DNA of 64,000 bases. Origin: Pigmentiphaga sp. NML030171. Lineage in GTDB: Bacteria; Pseudomonadota; Gammaproteobacteria; Burkholderiales; Burkholderiaceae_B. Below the pieces are notes generated by a model. It had not been told where the DNA came from. It did not search any database and saw only the letters and a program-made list of their open reading frames with translations. This document shows, piece after piece, positions 37,125 to 46,565 of the stretch (position 1 is its first letter; each line of letters begins with the position of its first letter). The translations under genes were made by a program, and so were the position numbers. Location of the stretch: positions 310,001-374,000 of the forward strand of contig NZ_NINX01000033.1 in the NCBI RefSeq assembly GCF_002188635.1. The letters run 5' to 3'.

Positions 37125-37613
37125 ATGAATCCCCTCCGCATCTGGGTCGACGCCGACGCCTGCCCCGCCGTCGTCAAGGACATCCTGTTCCGCGCCGCCG
37201 ACCGCTGCGCCGTCCAGGTCACGCTGGTCGCCAACCAGATGCTGCGCACGCCGCCGTCGCGCTGGGTGAACGCGGTCCAGGTGCCGCGCGGCTTCGACGT
37301 GGCCGATGCCTACATCGCCGGACAGGCGGCAGAGGGGGACCTCGTGATCACGGGCGACATTCCGCTGGCGGCCGAGGTGCTGAAAAAGGGCGCGGCGGTC
37401 CTGAACCCGCGCGGCGAGCGCTATACCGAGGCGACCATAGGCGAGCGCCTGGCCATGCGGGACATGCTGGAGGAACTGCGGTCCAGCGGCGTGGCGACCG
37501 GCGGGCCGGCGGCGTTCAGCCAGGCGGACCGGCGGGCGTTCGGCAATGCGCTGGACCGGTTCCTGCAAAACGCCGCGGCTGGCCGGCCTCGCGGGACACC
37601 GCCTTCAGCCTAA
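37125..37613 (+). CDS. YaiI/YqxD (UPF0178, DUF188) family protein
   Basis: A 162-residue PIN-like-fold protein of unknown function. It opens [23 protein letters not shown] and has [25 protein letters not shown], then [15 protein letters not shown], which are the family landmarks. Conserved aspartates suggest a nuclease-like site. The ATG at 37125 directly precedes the conserved opening. Divergent from fic and convergent with the MFS gene, with which it overlaps by four bases. Confidence 0.88.
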   Translation: MNPLRIWVDADACPAVVKDILFRAADRCAVQVTLVANQMLRTPPSRWVNAVQVPRGFDVADAYIAGQAAEGDLVITGDIPLAAEVLKKGAAVLNPRGERYTEATIGERLAMRDMLEELRSSGVATGGPAAFSQADRRAFGNALDRFLQNAAAGRPRGTPPSA

Positions 37614-38857
37614 CCCAAGCCGGACGGCGCCGCGGCCTTCGCCACCGCCCGCCGCATCCAGCGGAACTGCAACACGACGAGCGTCCCCAGCAGCGCCAGA
37701 TTCGCCACATTGGACAGCACGCCCGTGAAGAACGCCGGATCGTACGACGCATACCGGTCGTACATGTAGCCCGCCAGCCACCCGCCCACCGCCATGCCGC
37801 ATCCGCTCATCAGCATCAACGACGGTACGCGCCAATAGGCTTCCTTCGCGGGAAAGGCCTCGCGCACGGCCAGCACATAGGCCGGGATCAGCGCGCTGAA
37901 ACCCAGCCCGAACGCGATGGAGACGGTGAAAAGGCCGAACTGTTCGGTCACGTACAGGTAGCCGGAAACGGCGGTGGCCTGCATCACGGAGCTGATCAGC
38001 GCCGTGCGCAACCCGCCGATGCGGTCGGCGACGAGCCCCCACGCCTGCCGGCTGATGAAGGCCGCGGCCAGCAGGACCGAGAGCATCGCGGCGCCCACGG
38101 CCGCCGGCAGGCCGCGGTCGGAGCACAGCGCGACGAGATGGCTTTGCGGCATGGCCATGGGAATGCAGCAGAGGAAGGCCGCGCCCGCCAGCATGGCGAA
38201 GGCGATGTTGGGACGCAGCCCGAATACGGTGGACCGTTCGCCGCCCTGGCGATCCGCCGCGCGGACGGCGGTGTCGGCGACGGGCCGCAGGAAGCGCGAT
38301 GCCAGCATCAGGACGATGCCGGCCTCGAGCAGGCCGTATCCCATCATGGTCGCGCGCCAGCCCCAGGTGGCGATGGTGTGTTCGAACACCAGGGGCCAGA
38401 CGACGCCGGCGATGTAGCTTCCGCTGGAGAGCAGGGCCAGCGCGGAGCCGCGCCGGCGTTCGAACCATTGGCTGACGTAGACGTACAGCGGCGCGTTCAG
38501 GCCGCCCATGCCGAGGAATCCGATGAAGACGCCGTGGCCGATGTACAGCAGCCAGGGTTCGCCCAATGTGGAGATGAACAGCCCCAGGCAGACCGACACG
38601 GAACCGGCCATCACGGTCCAGCGCACGCCGAAGCGATGCGCGAGCCGGCCCATCATCACGCCGCCCACGGCGGAGCCGAGCCAGGCCAGCGAGCCTCCCA
38701 GCGCGGGCACGGATCGGGCGCCTCCCATTTCGCCGGCGATGGCCTTGAGCCCGACCGTGGAGATGAGCGGAGCGCCGAAGGTCATGCCCAGGCAGCAGAG
38801 GGCGGCGGTAGCGATGATCCAGGACGCCCTGGAATCGACCAGTGGAGGGGAAGCCAT
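37610..38857 (-). CDS. MFS transporter
   Basis: A 415-residue major-facilitator protein with about 12 membrane segments. The loop 2-3 motif appears as [17 protein letters not shown] and the central region carries [18 protein letters not shown]. The overall layout resembles oxalate/formate- or monocarboxylate-type carriers, but the substrate cannot be stated. ATG 38857 is taken; GTG at 38869 is possible and no clear ribosome-binding site decides. It overlaps the 3' end of the YaiI-type gene by four bases. Confidence 0.85.
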   Translation of the reverse strand: MASPPLVDSRASWIIATAALCCLGMTFGAPLISTVGLKAIAGEMGGARSVPALGGSLAWLGSAVGGVMMGRLAHRFGVRWTVMAGSVSVCLGLFISTLGEPWLLYIGHGVFIGFLGMGGLNAPLYVYVSQWFERRRGSALALLSSGSYIAGVVWPLVFEHTIATWGWRATMMGYGLLEAGIVLMLASRFLRPVADTAVRAADRQGGERSTVFGLRPNIAFAMLAGAAFLCCIPMAMPQSHLVALCSDRGLPAAVGAAMLSVLLAAAFISRQAWGLVADRIGGLRTALISSVMQATAVSGYLYVTEQFGLFTVSIAFGLGFSALIPAYVLAVREAFPAKEAYWRVPSLMLMSGCGMAVGGWLAGYMYDRYASYDPAFFTGVLSNVANLALLGTLVVLQFRWMRRAVAKAAAPSGLG

Positions 38858-38994
38858 ATCGTCAGACACCCATGCTGGGCCCCGCGCATCAGGCGCGAGG
38901 ACGACGGCCTGGCGGAAGGCCTGCGGTGGGCTTCCGTCGTCCGCCGGGCGCCAGGGTACCACGATGGGTCCGGGCGCCGCGCGGTAGAATTCGC

Positions 38995-39597
38995 ATGATT
39001 TTGTCCCGCAATCGACCGATGTCCGACATCATCCCCGAACAGCCCACCCTCGATCCCCTTTTCATCGCGCTCGGCGAACGCTGTGCTGAAACCCACGAGC
39101 ATTGCGGCCGCGTGGGCCGACTTGCCTGGATGCTGGGCAGCGCCTGCGGCCTGCCCGCGAACGAACTCGGACTATTGGCCGCGGCCGCGCGCTTCCACGA
39201 CATAGGCAAGATCGGCATTCCCGACGCGGTCCTGCACAAGCCGGGCCGCCTGGATGCCGAAGAGCGCGAGCTGATGATGACTCATTCCGAGCGCGGCGAG
39301 CGCATCTTCGCCGCCGTTCGCTGCGGCGATGCGGGCGTGGTCGCCACGGCCATCCGCCATCACCACGAATGGTTCGACGGCGCGGGCTATCCCGACGGCC
39401 TGCATGGAGAGCAGATCCCGCTGCTGTCGCGCATCGTGAACCTGGCCGACAGCTATGACGCGATGGCCTCGACGCGGCCCTACCAGCGGCCGCGCACGCA
39501 CGGGGACATCATGCGGATCATGCGCGAGGAACGGGGGCGCAAGAGCGATCCCCGGTTGTTCGACCTGTTCGAGCAGCTGACGCAGCAGCAGGCCTAG
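38995..39597 (+). CDS. Stand-alone HD-GYP domain phosphodiesterase
   Basis: A 200-residue protein that is almost entirely an HD-GYP domain, expected to hydrolyse cyclic di-GMP. The HD pair is at residues 68-69 (ARFHDIGKIGIPD), LHKPGRLDAEERELM follows, then the histidine pair RHHHEW (122-124), GAGYP with GYP at 131-133, and RIVNLADSYDAM. No receiver or membrane sensor domain is attached, so input must come from a partner or from expression. Starts at 38995 or 39019. Convergent with the YiiX-like gene, overlapping by four bases. Confidence 0.9.
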   Translation: MILSRNRPMSDIIPEQPTLDPLFIALGERCAETHEHCGRVGRLAWMLGSACGLPANELGLLAAAARFHDIGKIGIPDAVLHKPGRLDAEERELMMTHSERGERIFAAVRCGDAGVVATAIRHHHEWFDGAGYPDGLHGEQIPLLSRIVNLADSYDAMASTRPYQRPRTHGDIMRIMREERGRKSDPRLFDLFEQLTQQQA

Positions 39598-40196
39598 CTT
39601 CCTGCCGGCAAGAGCACGTCCTGCGCCAGCGGCCGCAGCCGGGGCGACGCCAGCAGATCGCTCGGCAACAGATAGCGTCCCGGCATCAGGGGCAGCGCCA
39701 GCGGAGTGAACCGTACCTCCAGGTCCAGCCCGGCATCGCGCCAGGCCTTCCAGACGAGCTCGGTGCAATAGGTCCCCGCCGGATCGGCGATGCGGAACGG
39801 ACGTCCACGCATGGACAACGCCAGGCCGACGGCGCGCCGGCGCGCGTCGTCGCCGGCCTGGACGTGGTAGACCGCATGCCGCCTGGACCGCCGCGCGTCG
39901 GTGAAAAACGCCAGGGTATCGACCACGACGCCGTCGGGCCGGCCGCGCACTTCGGAGGGCGTGGCGTGCACGACCCGCCAGCTTCCCGGCTGGCCCACCA
40001 GCATGCCGACGTGGCTGTAGGCGCCACGGTCGACCGCCATGACGGCGGCGCTGACCGCCTCGGTGCCTTCGCGAAAGATCAGATCCCCCTCCCGGGCGCC
40101 GGGCGCCAGCGCGTCCGCCGCGTGCGCCGCCGCGCCCAGCAGCGCCAGCAGCAACGCGCCGCCCGACCGGCGCAGCGCGGCGCGGGCGGACGTCAC
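39594..40196 (-). CDS. YiiX/YebB-like NlpC/P60-type cysteine hydrolase, exported
   Basis: A 200-residue secreted hydrolase. The signal is RRSGGALLLALLGAAAHA, cleaved before ADALAPG. The permuted NlpC/P60 site is visible as histidine in GAYSHVGMLVG and cysteine in AGTYCTELVWKAW. Family members cleave amide or ester bonds in peptidoglycan or lipids. The start is GTG at 40196, which overlaps the stop of the upstream DUF4878 gene (GTGA), so the two are translationally coupled. Confidence 0.82.
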   Translation of the reverse strand: MTSARAALRRSGGALLLALLGAAAHAADALAPGAREGDLIFREGTEAVSAAVMAVDRGAYSHVGMLVGQPGSWRVVHATPSEVRGRPDGVVVDTLAFFTDARRSRRHAVYHVQAGDDARRRAVGLALSMRGRPFRIADPAGTYCTELVWKAWRDAGLDLEVRFTPLALPLMPGRYLLPSDLLASPRLRPLAQDVLLPAGS

Positions 40197-40597
40197 TTGA
40201 GCAGGATCTTCCAGGTTCCGTCTTCGTTGACCAGCTTGTGGACCTGGGTCTGGTCCTTGCCGTTCTTGTATTTGATGCGGGCCCGCACCTGCGCGGTCTT
40301 GCCCGCCTCGTCGACGGTGACCTGGTCCATCTCGATCTTGTCCAGGCCGTCGTTGGCCTTGATGCGGTTCTGCATTTCGCCCACGATCATCTGGACCTTG
40401 CCCTTGGCCTGCACCATCTGCGCGGCGGGCACCTGGGCGAAGGAGATCTGCTCGGTGGCCGTTTCCACGTCGCCCTTGGCCGCCGCGCGATAGAAATCCT
40501 CGATGGCGGACTCGGGCTTGCCGCCGGAGCAGGCCGACAACAGCAGCGCGAACAGGGCGAGCAGGAAGATCGAATAGGGACGGGAGGCGAGGCGCAT
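40193..40597 (-). CDS. DUF4878-type lipoprotein
   Basis: A 134-residue predicted lipoprotein with lipobox LLSAC (Cys23) after FLLALFALLLS. The mature part is a DUF4878-like (NTF2-fold) domain: AIEDFYRAAAKGDVETATEQ, then VTVDEAGKTAQVRARIKY and NEDGTWKILLK. Role unknown, likely envelope-associated. AAGGA lies 7 bases before the ATG. It is co-translated with the downstream YiiX-like gene. Confidence 0.85.
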   Translation of the reverse strand: MRLASRPYSIFLLALFALLLSACSGGKPESAIEDFYRAAAKGDVETATEQISFAQVPAAQMVQAKGKVQMIVGEMQNRIKANDGLDKIEMDQVTVDEAGKTAQVRARIKYKNGKDQTQVHKLVNEDGTWKILLK

Positions 40598-40660
40598 GGG
40601 GTTCCTTGTTCTTCGAGATGCCGCCGGACATCCGGCAAACCCCGCAATGATATCGCGCGA

Positions 40661-40673
40661 TTACTGACAGTAA
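40661..40673. promoter_or_regulatory. Palindrome in divergent promoter
   Basis: TTACTGACAGTAA is a perfect 13-base palindrome in the 193-base gap between the DUF4878 gene and the NTT-like carrier gene. It has the size of TetR- or MarR-type operators. No regulator gene is adjacent. Confidence 0.35.
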
Positions 40674-40790
40674 CTACCCACTTTCAATGATCGTTCACCA
40701 TCCGGGCGGCCTTCCTGGTCCTGATGGGCCGAAAACCGATATGCTGTCCGGGCCGGCGCGCGGGCCGGCCCCCACGAACCGGAACCGCTC

Positions 40791-42122
40791 ATGAAGCTCG
40801 ACCTTCCGAGTCTGTTCAACGTCCGCCGCGGCGAGATCCTTCACGTTTCGCTGGCCGTGGGCTTCTTCTTCTGCGTGCTGACCGCGCTGATGATGCTGCG
40901 CCCCGCCCGCGAAGCCCTGGGCATGCGCGGCGGCCTGGATGCCGTGCGCTGGCTGTTCGTGGGCACGGCCGTCGTCACGCTGCTGGTCAATCCGGTGTTC
41001 GGCCTGCTGGTCAGCCGGTTCCGGCGCATGCAGTTCATCGGCGCGACCTATCTGTTCTTCGCCGCCAGCCTGGCCGGCTTCTACCTGCTGCTGGCCTGGG
41101 CGCCGGCCGCCGTGGGCACGGCCAGCGGGCAGGTGTTCTACGTCTGGTTCAGCGTGTTCAACCTGTTCTCGACCATGGTGTTCTGGGCACTGATGGCCGA
41201 CCGCTTCACGCTGGAGCAGGGCAAGCGCTTCTTCGGCCTGATCTCGGTGGGCGGTACGCTGGGCGCGATCTTCGGGCCATGGCTGGCGTCGGTGCTGGTG
41301 CGTGCCGTGGGGACGGCGGGCCTGCTGCTGGTGTCCGCGGGCTTCCTGCTGCTGGCGCTGGCGCTGGGCTGGGGCATCGTGCGCCAGCCGTCCGCCGCGG
41401 CCCCCGCCGGGCGGAAAGCCCATGACGCGGAGCGCATCGGCGGCGGCGCCTGGGAGGGCATCAAGGCCCTGGCGCGGTCGCGCTACCTGGCCGGCATCGC
41501 GGTCTACGTGGTCATCCTGGCGGTGATGGCGACCTTCCTGTATTTCACGCGGCTGCAGATGGTGGCCGCGCTGGGACACGAACTGGACGGACGCACCGCG
41601 CTGTTCGCGCGCATCGACATGCTGACCCAGACCGCCACGCTGGCGATCCAGCTCGTCCTGGCCGGACACCTGATGAAGCGGCTGGGCGTGGCCGTGACGC
41701 TGGCCCTGCTGCCGCTGACCACCGCGCTGGGCTTCGTCGGCCTGGCCCTGGTCGGGTCGCTGGCCGCGTTGATCGCCTTCGAGGCCGCGTTCCGCGCGGT
41801 GCAGCGGGCCATCATGCGGCCCGCCCGCGAAACGCTGTTCACCGTGCTCGACCGCGAGGACAAGTACAAGGCCAAGGCCTTCATCGACACCTTCGTCTAT
41901 CGCTTCGGCGACGTGGCCGGCGCGCAGCTCGAAGGCGCGCTGGGCCGGCTGGCGATGGGGTTGTACGCGATCGCCGGCGTGGCCGTGCCGCTGGCCTTCG
42001 CCTGGATCGGCCTGGCGTTGTGGCTGGGCCGCGCCCAGCAGCGCATGGCGTCGGCCACTCCGGGCACGGAGCCAGCGGCTTCCACCGCCTTTCCCGTCTT
42101 GCAGAAAAGGACCGAACCATGA
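40791..42122 (+). CDS. NTT/MFS-like nucleotide-exchange-type membrane carrier
   Basis: A 443-residue integral membrane protein of about 12 segments. The N-terminal LHVSLAVGFFFCVLTALMMLRPAREALG resembles the NTP/NDP exchange (Tlc/Npt) branch (opening FFFCVLTALMMLRPAREALG), and AIMRPARETLFTVLDREDKYKAKAFIDT includes the paired RPARE repeat seen in that family. Actual ATP/ADP exchange is unlikely in a free-living bacterium; the substrate is unknown. Its stop overlaps the start of the aldo/keto reductase gene (ATGA). Confidence 0.78.
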   Translation: MKLDLPSLFNVRRGEILHVSLAVGFFFCVLTALMMLRPAREALGMRGGLDAVRWLFVGTAVVTLLVNPVFGLLVSRFRRMQFIGATYLFFAASLAGFYLLLAWAPAAVGTASGQVFYVWFSVFNLFSTMVFWALMADRFTLEQGKRFFGLISVGGTLGAIFGPWLASVLVRAVGTAGLLLVSAGFLLLALALGWGIVRQPSAAAPAGRKAHDAERIGGGAWEGIKALARSRYLAGIAVYVVILAVMATFLYFTRLQMVAALGHELDGRTALFARIDMLTQTATLAIQLVLAGHLMKRLGVAVTLALLPLTTALGFVGLALVGSLAALIAFEAAFRAVQRAIMRPARETLFTVLDREDKYKAKAFIDTFVYRFGDVAGAQLEGALGRLAMGLYAIAGVAVPLAFAWIGLALWLGRAQQRMASATPGTEPAASTAFPVLQKRTEP

Positions 42123-43045
42123 TTACTCGCCGCGCATCGCTGAAACTCGCGCTGGCCGCCACCGCCGCGCCCGCGTGGTCCTGGGGGGCCGATGCCTCCG
42201 CGCCGGTCATCACCCGGCCCATCCCCCGCTCCGGCGAACGGCTGCCCGTGGTCGGCCTGGGCAGCTCGGCCACCTTTTCGAGCACCGCGGCGGGCGACGA
42301 GAAACAGCGGCTGCGCGAGGTCTTCGCCGCCATGATCGAGCAGGGCGGCACGGTGTTCGACACCGCCCCGGCCTACGGCGCCTCGGAAGAAGTGGCCGGG
42401 CAGATCGTGCGCGAGAACGACATGGCCGGCAAGCTGTTCTGGGCCACCAAGCTGAACGTGGCCCGGGGCGGACGGGCCGACCTGGAGCAGGCACGGGCGC
42501 AGGTCGAGGCCTCGTTCCAGCGGGTCGGCAAGCCGGTGATCGACCTGATCCAGGTCCACAACATGGGCGACGTCGCGACGCAATTCGGCCTGCTCAGGGA
42601 ATTGCGCGACCACAAGCGCATCCGCTATGCCGGCGTCACCACCACCTTTCCCCGGCAGTACGACATGCTGGAGCAGGCCATGCGGCACGAACCGCTGGAC
42701 TTCATCGGCGTGGACTACGCCATCGACAACCGCGTGATGGAAGAACGCGTCCTGCCGCTGGCAGCCGACCGCGGCATCGCGGTGCTGGCCTACGCGCCGT
42801 TCGGCCGCACGCGGCTGTGGGACAAGGTGCGCGGCCACGACGTGCCGCCCTGGGCGGCCGAGATCGGCATACGGTCGTGGGCGCAATTCTTCCTGAAGTT
42901 CGTGATCGCCCATCCCGCCATCACCTGCGCCACCCCTGCCACCAGCCGCGCCTCCAACGCCATCGACAACCTGGGCGCGGCGCGCGGCGAATTGCCGGAT
43001 CGCGCGATGCGCGAGCGGATGGCCGCGCACATCGGCAAGCTTTAG
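42119..43045 (+). CDS. Tat-exported aldo/keto reductase
   Basis: A 308-residue TIM-barrel oxidoreductase. The N-terminus ITRRASLKLALAATAAPAWS is a twin-arginine signal, unusual for an NADPH-dependent enzyme. Aldo/keto reductase residues are present: Asp and Tyr in FDTAPAYGAS, Lys in WATKLNV and His in IQVHNMGD. The four-base overlap with the carrier gene suggests one operon. With NAD(P)H absent from the periplasm the protein must bind its cofactor before export or use another one. Confidence 0.85.
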   Translation: MITRRASLKLALAATAAPAWSWGADASAPVITRPIPRSGERLPVVGLGSSATFSSTAAGDEKQRLREVFAAMIEQGGTVFDTAPAYGASEEVAGQIVRENDMAGKLFWATKLNVARGGRADLEQARAQVEASFQRVGKPVIDLIQVHNMGDVATQFGLLRELRDHKRIRYAGVTTTFPRQYDMLEQAMRHEPLDFIGVDYAIDNRVMEERVLPLAADRGIAVLAYAPFGRTRLWDKVRGHDVPPWAAEIGIRSWAQFFLKFVIAHPAITCATPATSRASNAIDNLGAARGELPDRAMRERMAAHIGKL

Positions 43046-43213
43046 CGCGGCCGCTGTCCCGCTCCCGCCGGGAAGGATGGTGGACCAACCCGGCGTCAAC
43101 GGGATCAGCCCGACATCCGGTGTATCGTTCACTCCCACGCCCGCCCCGGCGCTGGCCATGGCCGCGGGCGAGATCCAGCCCATACAGCCCGAACCCAGAA
43201 AGGAAGCCCCGAG

Positions 43214-43312
43214 ATGGACCAGCACGCCGCGCCGCCACGAAGCGACCTTCGCCTGCTACGCCCGATGGGCGGACCGTATCCTGCGCCCGTTCCGACATCG
43301 CGGGGGGCCTGA
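43214..43312 (+). CDS. Possible 32-aa leader peptide ORF
   Basis: A short open frame (MDQHAAPPRSDLRLLRP...) with AAGGAAG 8 bases before its ATG ends with TGA two bases before the GTG start of the AlkX-like gene. It could couple translation of that gene or be chance. No homology is claimed. The rest of the 269-base gap (43046-43314) shows no gene. Confidence 0.25.
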   Translation: MDQHAAPPRSDLRLLRPMGGPYPAPVPTSRGA

Positions 43313-43314
43313 CC

Positions 43315-44451
43315 GTGGCTCCCGCTTCCTTCGAACTGCCCGCCGCGCGGGCCCGCGCGATCTGGCTGCGCGCGCAGCGGCTGGATGCAACGGCACCCTT
43401 CGGCGCCGGCCCCGGGGCTGTGGGCCGGGCCATCGAACATCTCGGCTACGTGCAGATCGACACCATCAACGTGATCGAACGCTGCCACCATCACATCCTG
43501 TATTCCCGCATTCCCGGCTATCGCCGCGCCGACCTCGAGCAGGCGCAATCGGCGGACAAGAGCGTGTTCGAATACTGGACCCATGCGCTGGCCTACGTGC
43601 CGACGGCCGACTACCGGCAATTCGTCGCCGCCATGGACGCGCGCCGCGCGCGGCCCGGGCCCTGGATCGCCGGCGTGGACGAGACGGACTACGCGGCGCT
43701 GCTGCGGCGCATCCGCGATGAAGGCGCCCTGTCCATCCGCGACATCGACGAAGCCCTGGTCGAGAAGACCCATCCCTGGGGCAGCCGCAAGCCCTCCAAG
43801 CGCGCGCTGCGGCTGGGGTTCTTCGTGGGCGACCTGACGGTCAGCAAGCGCACGGGCATGCTCAAGACCTACGAGTTGTCCAGGCGCCACTTCGGCTGGA
43901 CACGCCGCCCCCGGCCGGTGGGCGAGGCGAAGTATGCCGAATACCTGCTGCGGCGGGCGCTGCGCTCGCAGGGCATGGTCGGGCTGGACTCGATCTGCTA
44001 TGGCGACGCCGGCGCCAAACCCGCGGTGCGCGCGCTGATCGACACCCTGGTCAAGAAGAAGGCATTGGTCCCCGTGCACATCGCGGGCCAGGCCAGGACC
44101 CAACACTGGATCGAGCCCGCCGCGCTGGACACGCCGGCGCCACCGGCCACCGCCACGCATATCCTGTCGCCCTTCGATCCCCTGGTCATCCAACGCAAGC
44201 GGCTGCATGCCTTCTTCGACTACGAACACCGCTTCGAGGCCTACGTGCCGCCCGAGAAGCGCGTGCTGGGCTATTTCGCGCTGCCGGTGCTGGTGGGCGA
44301 CCAGGTCGTGGCGGCGCTGGACCTGAAGATGGACCGCCAGGCAGGCCGGCTGCTGGTGCAGAAATGGACCTGGATCGCGGCGCAGCGGCCAGCGTGGAAG
44401 ACGGCCATCGACGAGGCGCTGCACGGGTTCGAGCGTTTCCAGCGCGGGTAA
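43315..44451 (+). CDS. YcaQ/AlkX-like DNA glycosylase (HTH_42 winged helix)
   Basis: A 378-residue winged-helix protein of the YcaQ/AlkZ group, which excises alkylated bases or unhooks crosslinks. GYVQIDTINVIERCHHHILY contains the Q-x-D motif I associate with the AlkX branch (AlkZ has Q-x-Q). Later landmarks are VFEYWTHALAYVP, HPWGSRKPSKRAL and ILSPFDPLVIQRKR. The GTG at 43315 begins the conserved domain within 10 residues; no better upstream start is seen. Follows the aldo/keto reductase gene by 269 bases. Confidence 0.85.
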   Translation: MAPASFELPAARARAIWLRAQRLDATAPFGAGPGAVGRAIEHLGYVQIDTINVIERCHHHILYSRIPGYRRADLEQAQSADKSVFEYWTHALAYVPTADYRQFVAAMDARRARPGPWIAGVDETDYAALLRRIRDEGALSIRDIDEALVEKTHPWGSRKPSKRALRLGFFVGDLTVSKRTGMLKTYELSRRHFGWTRRPRPVGEAKYAEYLLRRALRSQGMVGLDSICYGDAGAKPAVRALIDTLVKKKALVPVHIAGQARTQHWIEPAALDTPAPPATATHILSPFDPLVIQRKRLHAFFDYEHRFEAYVPPEKRVLGYFALPVLVGDQVVAALDLKMDRQAGRLLVQKWTWIAAQRPAWKTAIDEALHGFERFQRG

Positions 44452-44475
44452 CGCTGCCCGGCGGGCCGTCTGCCG

Positions 44476-45438
44476 TCACTGCGCCAGCTTCACCTGCCCG
44501 CTTTCGATCATCGCGCCATAGCGCTTGGACGCCTCCTGCACCACATTGCGGAAATACGCGGGCGTGCTGCCCACCGGCTCGTAGCCCATGGACGCGAAGG
44601 ATGCGCGCACGGACGGCGACTGGATGGTCTTGACCAGCGCCGCGTTCAACCGCTCCAGCACCGCCGGGGGGATGCCCGCCGGGGCGATGAATCCGACCCA
44701 GCCGTCGGTGGTGAAATCCATGCCCGCCTCCTTGAAGGTCGGCACGTCGGGGTAGGCCTCGACCCGCTTCTTGGCCGCGACCGCCAGCGCGCGCACCTTC
44801 CCGGTGTCGACGAAGGTCTTGGCGCCCTGGCCGGCCAGCATGTAGTCGATCTGCCCGCCCGCCAGGTCGGCCAGCGCGCCGCTTTCCCCCTTGTAGGGCA
44901 CGTGCACGGTCTGGATGCCGGCCAGGTTGGCGAAATAGACGTTGTTGAAGTGGAAGCTGGTACCGGCCCCCGGCGTGCCGTAGTTCAACTGGCCCGGCCG
45001 GCTCTTGGCCAGGGCGATGAACTCCTTCAGTCCGCCCGACGGCAGCAGCTTCTTGCTGGCGACCAGCACCATGAACGTATCGACGGCGATGGTGACGGGC
45101 GCGAATTCCTTCAGCGGCTCGATGCCGTAGCCGGGATCGGTCAGCGGCAGGGTCACCATGGTGGCGGGCACGGCCAGTCCTATCGTGTAGCCGTCCTTGG
45201 GCGCCCGCCGCAGCTGGTCCATGCCGATCTTGCCGCCCGCGCCGGGCTTGTTCTCGACCACCACCGGCTGGCCGAGTTCGCGCGCGGCGCCCTCGGCGAC
45301 GGTGCGCGCCACCGCATCGGTCAGCCCGCCGGGTGCATAGGGAACGACGATGGTGATCGGCCGGGTGGGCCAGTCCGCCCGCGCCGGGCCGGCGGCGGCC
45401 ACGGCAAGCGCGGCGATGAGCATGGCGGTGCGTATCAT
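44476..45438 (-). CDS. Bug-family (TctC-like) receptor
   Basis: A 320-residue periplasmic receptor with signal MIRTAMLIAALAVAAAGPARA and motifs WPTRPITIVVPYAPGGL, VENKPGAGGK, APKDGYTIG and VPYKGESGALADLAGG. The start at 45438 follows AAGGAGACC with 8-base spacing. Convergent with the AlkX-like gene, and divergent from the IclR-led operon, so it probably delivers that operon's substrate. Confidence 0.93.
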   Translation of the reverse strand: MIRTAMLIAALAVAAAGPARADWPTRPITIVVPYAPGGLTDAVARTVAEGAARELGQPVVVENKPGAGGKIGMDQLRRAPKDGYTIGLAVPATMVTLPLTDPGYGIEPLKEFAPVTIAVDTFMVLVASKKLLPSGGLKEFIALAKSRPGQLNYGTPGAGTSFHFNNVYFANLAGIQTVHVPYKGESGALADLAGGQIDYMLAGQGAKTFVDTGKVRALAVAAKKRVEAYPDVPTFKEAGMDFTTDGWVGFIAPAGIPPAVLERLNAALVKTIQSPSVRASFASMGYEPVGSTPAYFRNVVQEASKRYGAMIESGQVKLAQ

Positions 45439-45560
45439 GTATGGGTCTCCTTCCCGCGGGTCAGGCTGCGGTGCCTGCCTCGCTTCCATGGACGAGGATT
45501 CTTGGTCACCGGCGGCGGGTTGACGACAGCAACCCGGCCCCGTTCCGGCATGCGGATCTG

Positions 45561-45574
45561 GCATGATTCCATGC
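45561..45574. promoter_or_regulatory. Short inverted repeat in Bug/IclR divergent promoter
   Basis: GCATGATTCCATGC is a perfect 5-4-5 inverted repeat 42 bases before the IclR start, with GCATGC at 45548-45553 close by. It is a modest candidate operator for the divergent IclR regulator. Confidence 0.3.
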
Positions 45575-45615
45575 GCAGGCCGGACACGGTTGCGCGTTGT
45601 GTAGTCGGAGCCTTC

Positions 45616-46449
45616 ATGGCCATCATTCCCGATATGCGGAAATCCTCTCCCGGCAAGACCCGGACCGCCGGCATCGATGGCCGGCGCGGCGACTTCATGA
45701 CCTCGCTGGCCAAGGGGCTGGAGATCCTGGCCGCCTTCGAGGTCGGCCATCCCCTGGGCAACCAGGAACTGGTGGCCATCACGGGCCTGCCCAAGACCAC
45801 GGTCTCGCGCATCACCGGCACGCTGGCATCGCTGGGCTACCTGCGCCTGGACGAACAGAGCCGCAAATACGCCATGGGTGCCCGGGTACTGGGACTGGGC
45901 GCCAGCGTACAACGTCACATCGGCCTGCTACGCACGGCCCGTCCCCACATGCAGCGCCTGGCGGACGAACTGGACATCGCCGTGGTGCTGGGGGCGCGCG
46001 ACCGCACGGGCCTGGTATTCCTGGAAGTGATCCATCCGCCGCGCAACGCGCTGACGATCAACACCGACTCCGGCTCGGTGGTGCCCATCGAGCGTACGTC
46101 CATCGGGCTGGCATACCTGGTGGCCGCTCCCGTGACCGAGCGCGTGCACATGCTGCAGGCGCTGCGCGACGCGCATCCCGACGACTGGGAAGACATACGC
46201 GGCGTGGTCGAGCGGGCCCACAAGGATTACCGCGAGCGCGGCTTCGTGGTGTCCCAGCGCGGCCGGGGCGGACTGATCAGCGGCGTGGGCGTACCGATGG
46301 TGCTGGGCCCGAACGGCGTCTTCTCCTTCGCCTGCGTGGGGCCGTCCATCCAGCTGTCCGAAGTCCGCCTGGTCCAGGTGCTGGGGCCGCGCCTGGTGGA
46401 AACGGTGGCCGCCATCGGGCAGGCCATGCGGGCGGCGGACCGCGGATAG
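45616..46449 (+). CDS. IclR-family transcriptional regulator
   Basis: A 277-residue IclR protein. The helix-turn-helix spans TSLAKGLEILAAFEVG to LPKTTVSRITGTLASLG, and the effector domain includes HMQRLADELDIAVVLGARD and GLISGVGVPMVLGPNGVFS. GGAG lies 5 bases before the ATG. It is divergent from the Bug gene and precedes the hydrolase gene by 116 bases, so it likely regulates both sides. Confidence 0.9.
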   Translation: MAIIPDMRKSSPGKTRTAGIDGRRGDFMTSLAKGLEILAAFEVGHPLGNQELVAITGLPKTTVSRITGTLASLGYLRLDEQSRKYAMGARVLGLGASVQRHIGLLRTARPHMQRLADELDIAVVLGARDRTGLVFLEVIHPPRNALTINTDSGSVVPIERTSIGLAYLVAAPVTERVHMLQALRDAHPDDWEDIRGVVERAHKDYRERGFVVSQRGRGGLISGVGVPMVLGPNGVFSFACVGPSIQLSEVRLVQVLGPRLVETVAAIGQAMRAADRG

Positions 46450-46565
46450 GACGCACCGCCCGCCATTCCGATCCGGATTGCGGAACTCGGCCGATGCGGC
46501 CGTTTCCCCCGTGGCGGCCGCTGCCTAGAGTTCGAAGCGTACTGATTTCCCCAACGAGCGCTTCG

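Noticed and set aside
42175-43314. A long N-terminal extension of the AlkX-like protein
   Set aside because: This part runs out of frame through the aldo/keto reductase gene and has no protein-like character; the GTG at 43315 starts the conserved domain.
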